DNA of 55,050 bases from positions 1 through 55,050 of the forward strand of contig NW_023365724.1 of the NCBI RefSeq assembly GCF_000003815.2, read 5' to 3'. Below are positions 54,801 to 55,050 of this stretch, piece after piece (the stretch's first letter is position 1; every line of letters starts with the position of its first letter). The notes beneath the pieces are model-generated. The model was not told the DNA's origin, ran no database searches, and saw only the letters and a list, made by a program, of their open reading frames with translations. Source of the stretch: Branchiostoma floridae (Eukaryota > Chordata > Leptocardii > Amphioxiformes > Branchiostomatidae). A program made the translations under genes and the position numbers.

Positions 54801-54930
54801 CATTTGATGTTTTAATTATTTTCAGTTTCAGCAGTAGATATGAAGCCAGAGCCCACGTCTCACTTGAAGAGGCAGAAGCGATGGCATACAGGATTGCAGA
54901 ACTGGAGGTCCTTTTGGAGGAGCAGCGGAA
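45809..54930 (+). CDS. Predicted coiled-coil protein, copy B (3' end beyond window)
   Basis: Thirteen exons: 45809-45859, 46196-46233, 46940-46993, 47628-47669, 51407-51439, 51680-51763, 52248-52280, 52540-52623, 53159-53191, 53375-53407, 53715-53747, 54421-54492 and 54826-54930. They run in frame to the window end; the repeat-bearing last exon is expected just beyond. It starts MTTLSKEDGRTVERKMK. Unlike copy A it keeps both pairs of the duplicated 33-nt plus 84-nt cassette (EAAELLELAQE or VAAELLELAQE, then QAEAAEDDLVRTSFHNAELQ and MLLTDEKL). Exon lengths in residues are 11, 28, 11, 28, 11, 11, 11, 24 and 35 from the fifth exon on. The intron after exon 4 carries a 3.1-kb Tx1-like LINE. The start lies 13,175 bp after that of copy A, so the pair is a direct tandem duplication. 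Function and family unknown. Confidence 0.82.
48131..51242 (+). mobile_element. 5'-truncated, decayed Tx1/L1-like LINE in intron of copy B
   Basis: ORF2 from just before the reverse transcriptase to the end, in four successive frames. Features in order: KSPGLNGIPSEFFKMFW, NWRPISLLNTEYKIFA, QTAYIKGRFIGQN, the catalytic LDFTKAFD (about 48922) and ADDTTLFV (about 49250), GRNLTLYGKVTVLKS, and a C-terminal zinc knuckle CTLCSSGSIEDYEHMFFKC. These are hallmarks of the Tx1 branch of L1. Frame breaks lie near 49045, 49720 and 50212, and TGA at 50581-50583 interrupts the last part; the final stop is at 50941-50943. The endonuclease and ORF1 are missing. The A-rich tail ends near 51242. ATGTATGTATGT on both sides (48119-48130 and 51243-51254) may be the target duplication, though the site is itself a GTAT repeat. 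Confidence 0.9.
51852..52224. mobile_element. Left-deleted mariner-like MITE in copy B
   Basis: Matches the right part of 28754-29340, ending ACAGGTTTGACTGTA, with the left part lost: intron sequence CATCCAGTG joins directly to TATGCTCCAAGTTTAAAATC from inside the element. It confirms that the MITE was in this intron before the segments duplicated. Confidence 0.85.
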
Positions 54931-55050
54931 GTGAGTTGACTCAATATGAGAAATATAGGACAGTCACTATAATTATTTTGTCCATACATTCTTTCCTGGT
55001 CCTGTTCATGTATCTGTGGCAATTCACTGCAAATCCCAGCTCACATCTTG

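Noticed and set aside
1-55050. tRNA and rRNA genes
   Set aside because: I looked for GTTCRANNC-type T-arm words and ribosomal signatures; the few near matches (e.g. GGTTCAAGCC at 20528) have no tRNA context.

Overview
The window is animal nuclear DNA. It is intron-rich and mostly non-coding, crowded with short inverted-repeat transposons (MITEs) and truncated non-LTR retrotransposons, and broken by five runs of N plus one single N. The repeat landscape (TACAGTCAAACCTG mariner-like MITEs, TTTAATTTCGCGG MITEs, CR1-like and Tx1/L1-like LINEs) and a vertebrate-style selenoprotein W gene make a cephalochordate (amphioxus, Branchiostoma) my best guess. That is inference from general knowledge, not a database result.

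Layout. 1-7.3 kb: no convincing gene; MITEs, a 942-base gap and a perfect 61-bp palindrome. 7.3-11.8 kb, minus strand: the 3' part of a selenoprotein W gene, with four recognisable coding exons, an in-frame TGA selenocysteine codon and a SECIS stem-loop in the 3' UTR; its first coding exon was not found. 12.3-16.5 kb: MITEs with clear target duplications and a tandem array of about 160 bp. 17.0-18.7 kb: two short exon models of unknown function on opposite strands. 19.2-21.6 kb: a CR1-like retrotransposon nested in a MITE, then a 1.1-kb inverted-repeat element with 18-bp terminal arrays. 23.7-26.7 kb: weak exon candidates and a 270-bp duplication astride an assembly gap. 27.1-27.4 kb: a strict 25-bp palindromic minisatellite.

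27.6-55.05 kb is the main gene content: a tandemly duplicated multi-exon gene for a predicted coiled-coil protein of unrecognised family. An orphan fragment (27.6-30.0 kb) holds only the internal exon cassette. Copy A (32.6-40.4 kb) has start and stop. Copy B (45.8 kb to beyond the window end) carries a 3.1-kb Tx1-like LINE in one intron. From exon 2 on, every internal exon boundary is phase 2, many exons encode 11, 14, 28 or 35 residues (hendecad and heptad multiples), and an exon pair is itself duplicated. Copy A has lost one exon and part of another without changing frame, and has a 4-base deletion in its 31-residue repeat array. A tract around exons 1-2 is almost identical between copies while both flanks are diverged, which suggests gene conversion.

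The selenoprotein gene and the coiled-coil genes show no functional link. The coiled-coil region looks like an actively rearranging cluster whose history can be dated with transposon filled and empty sites.
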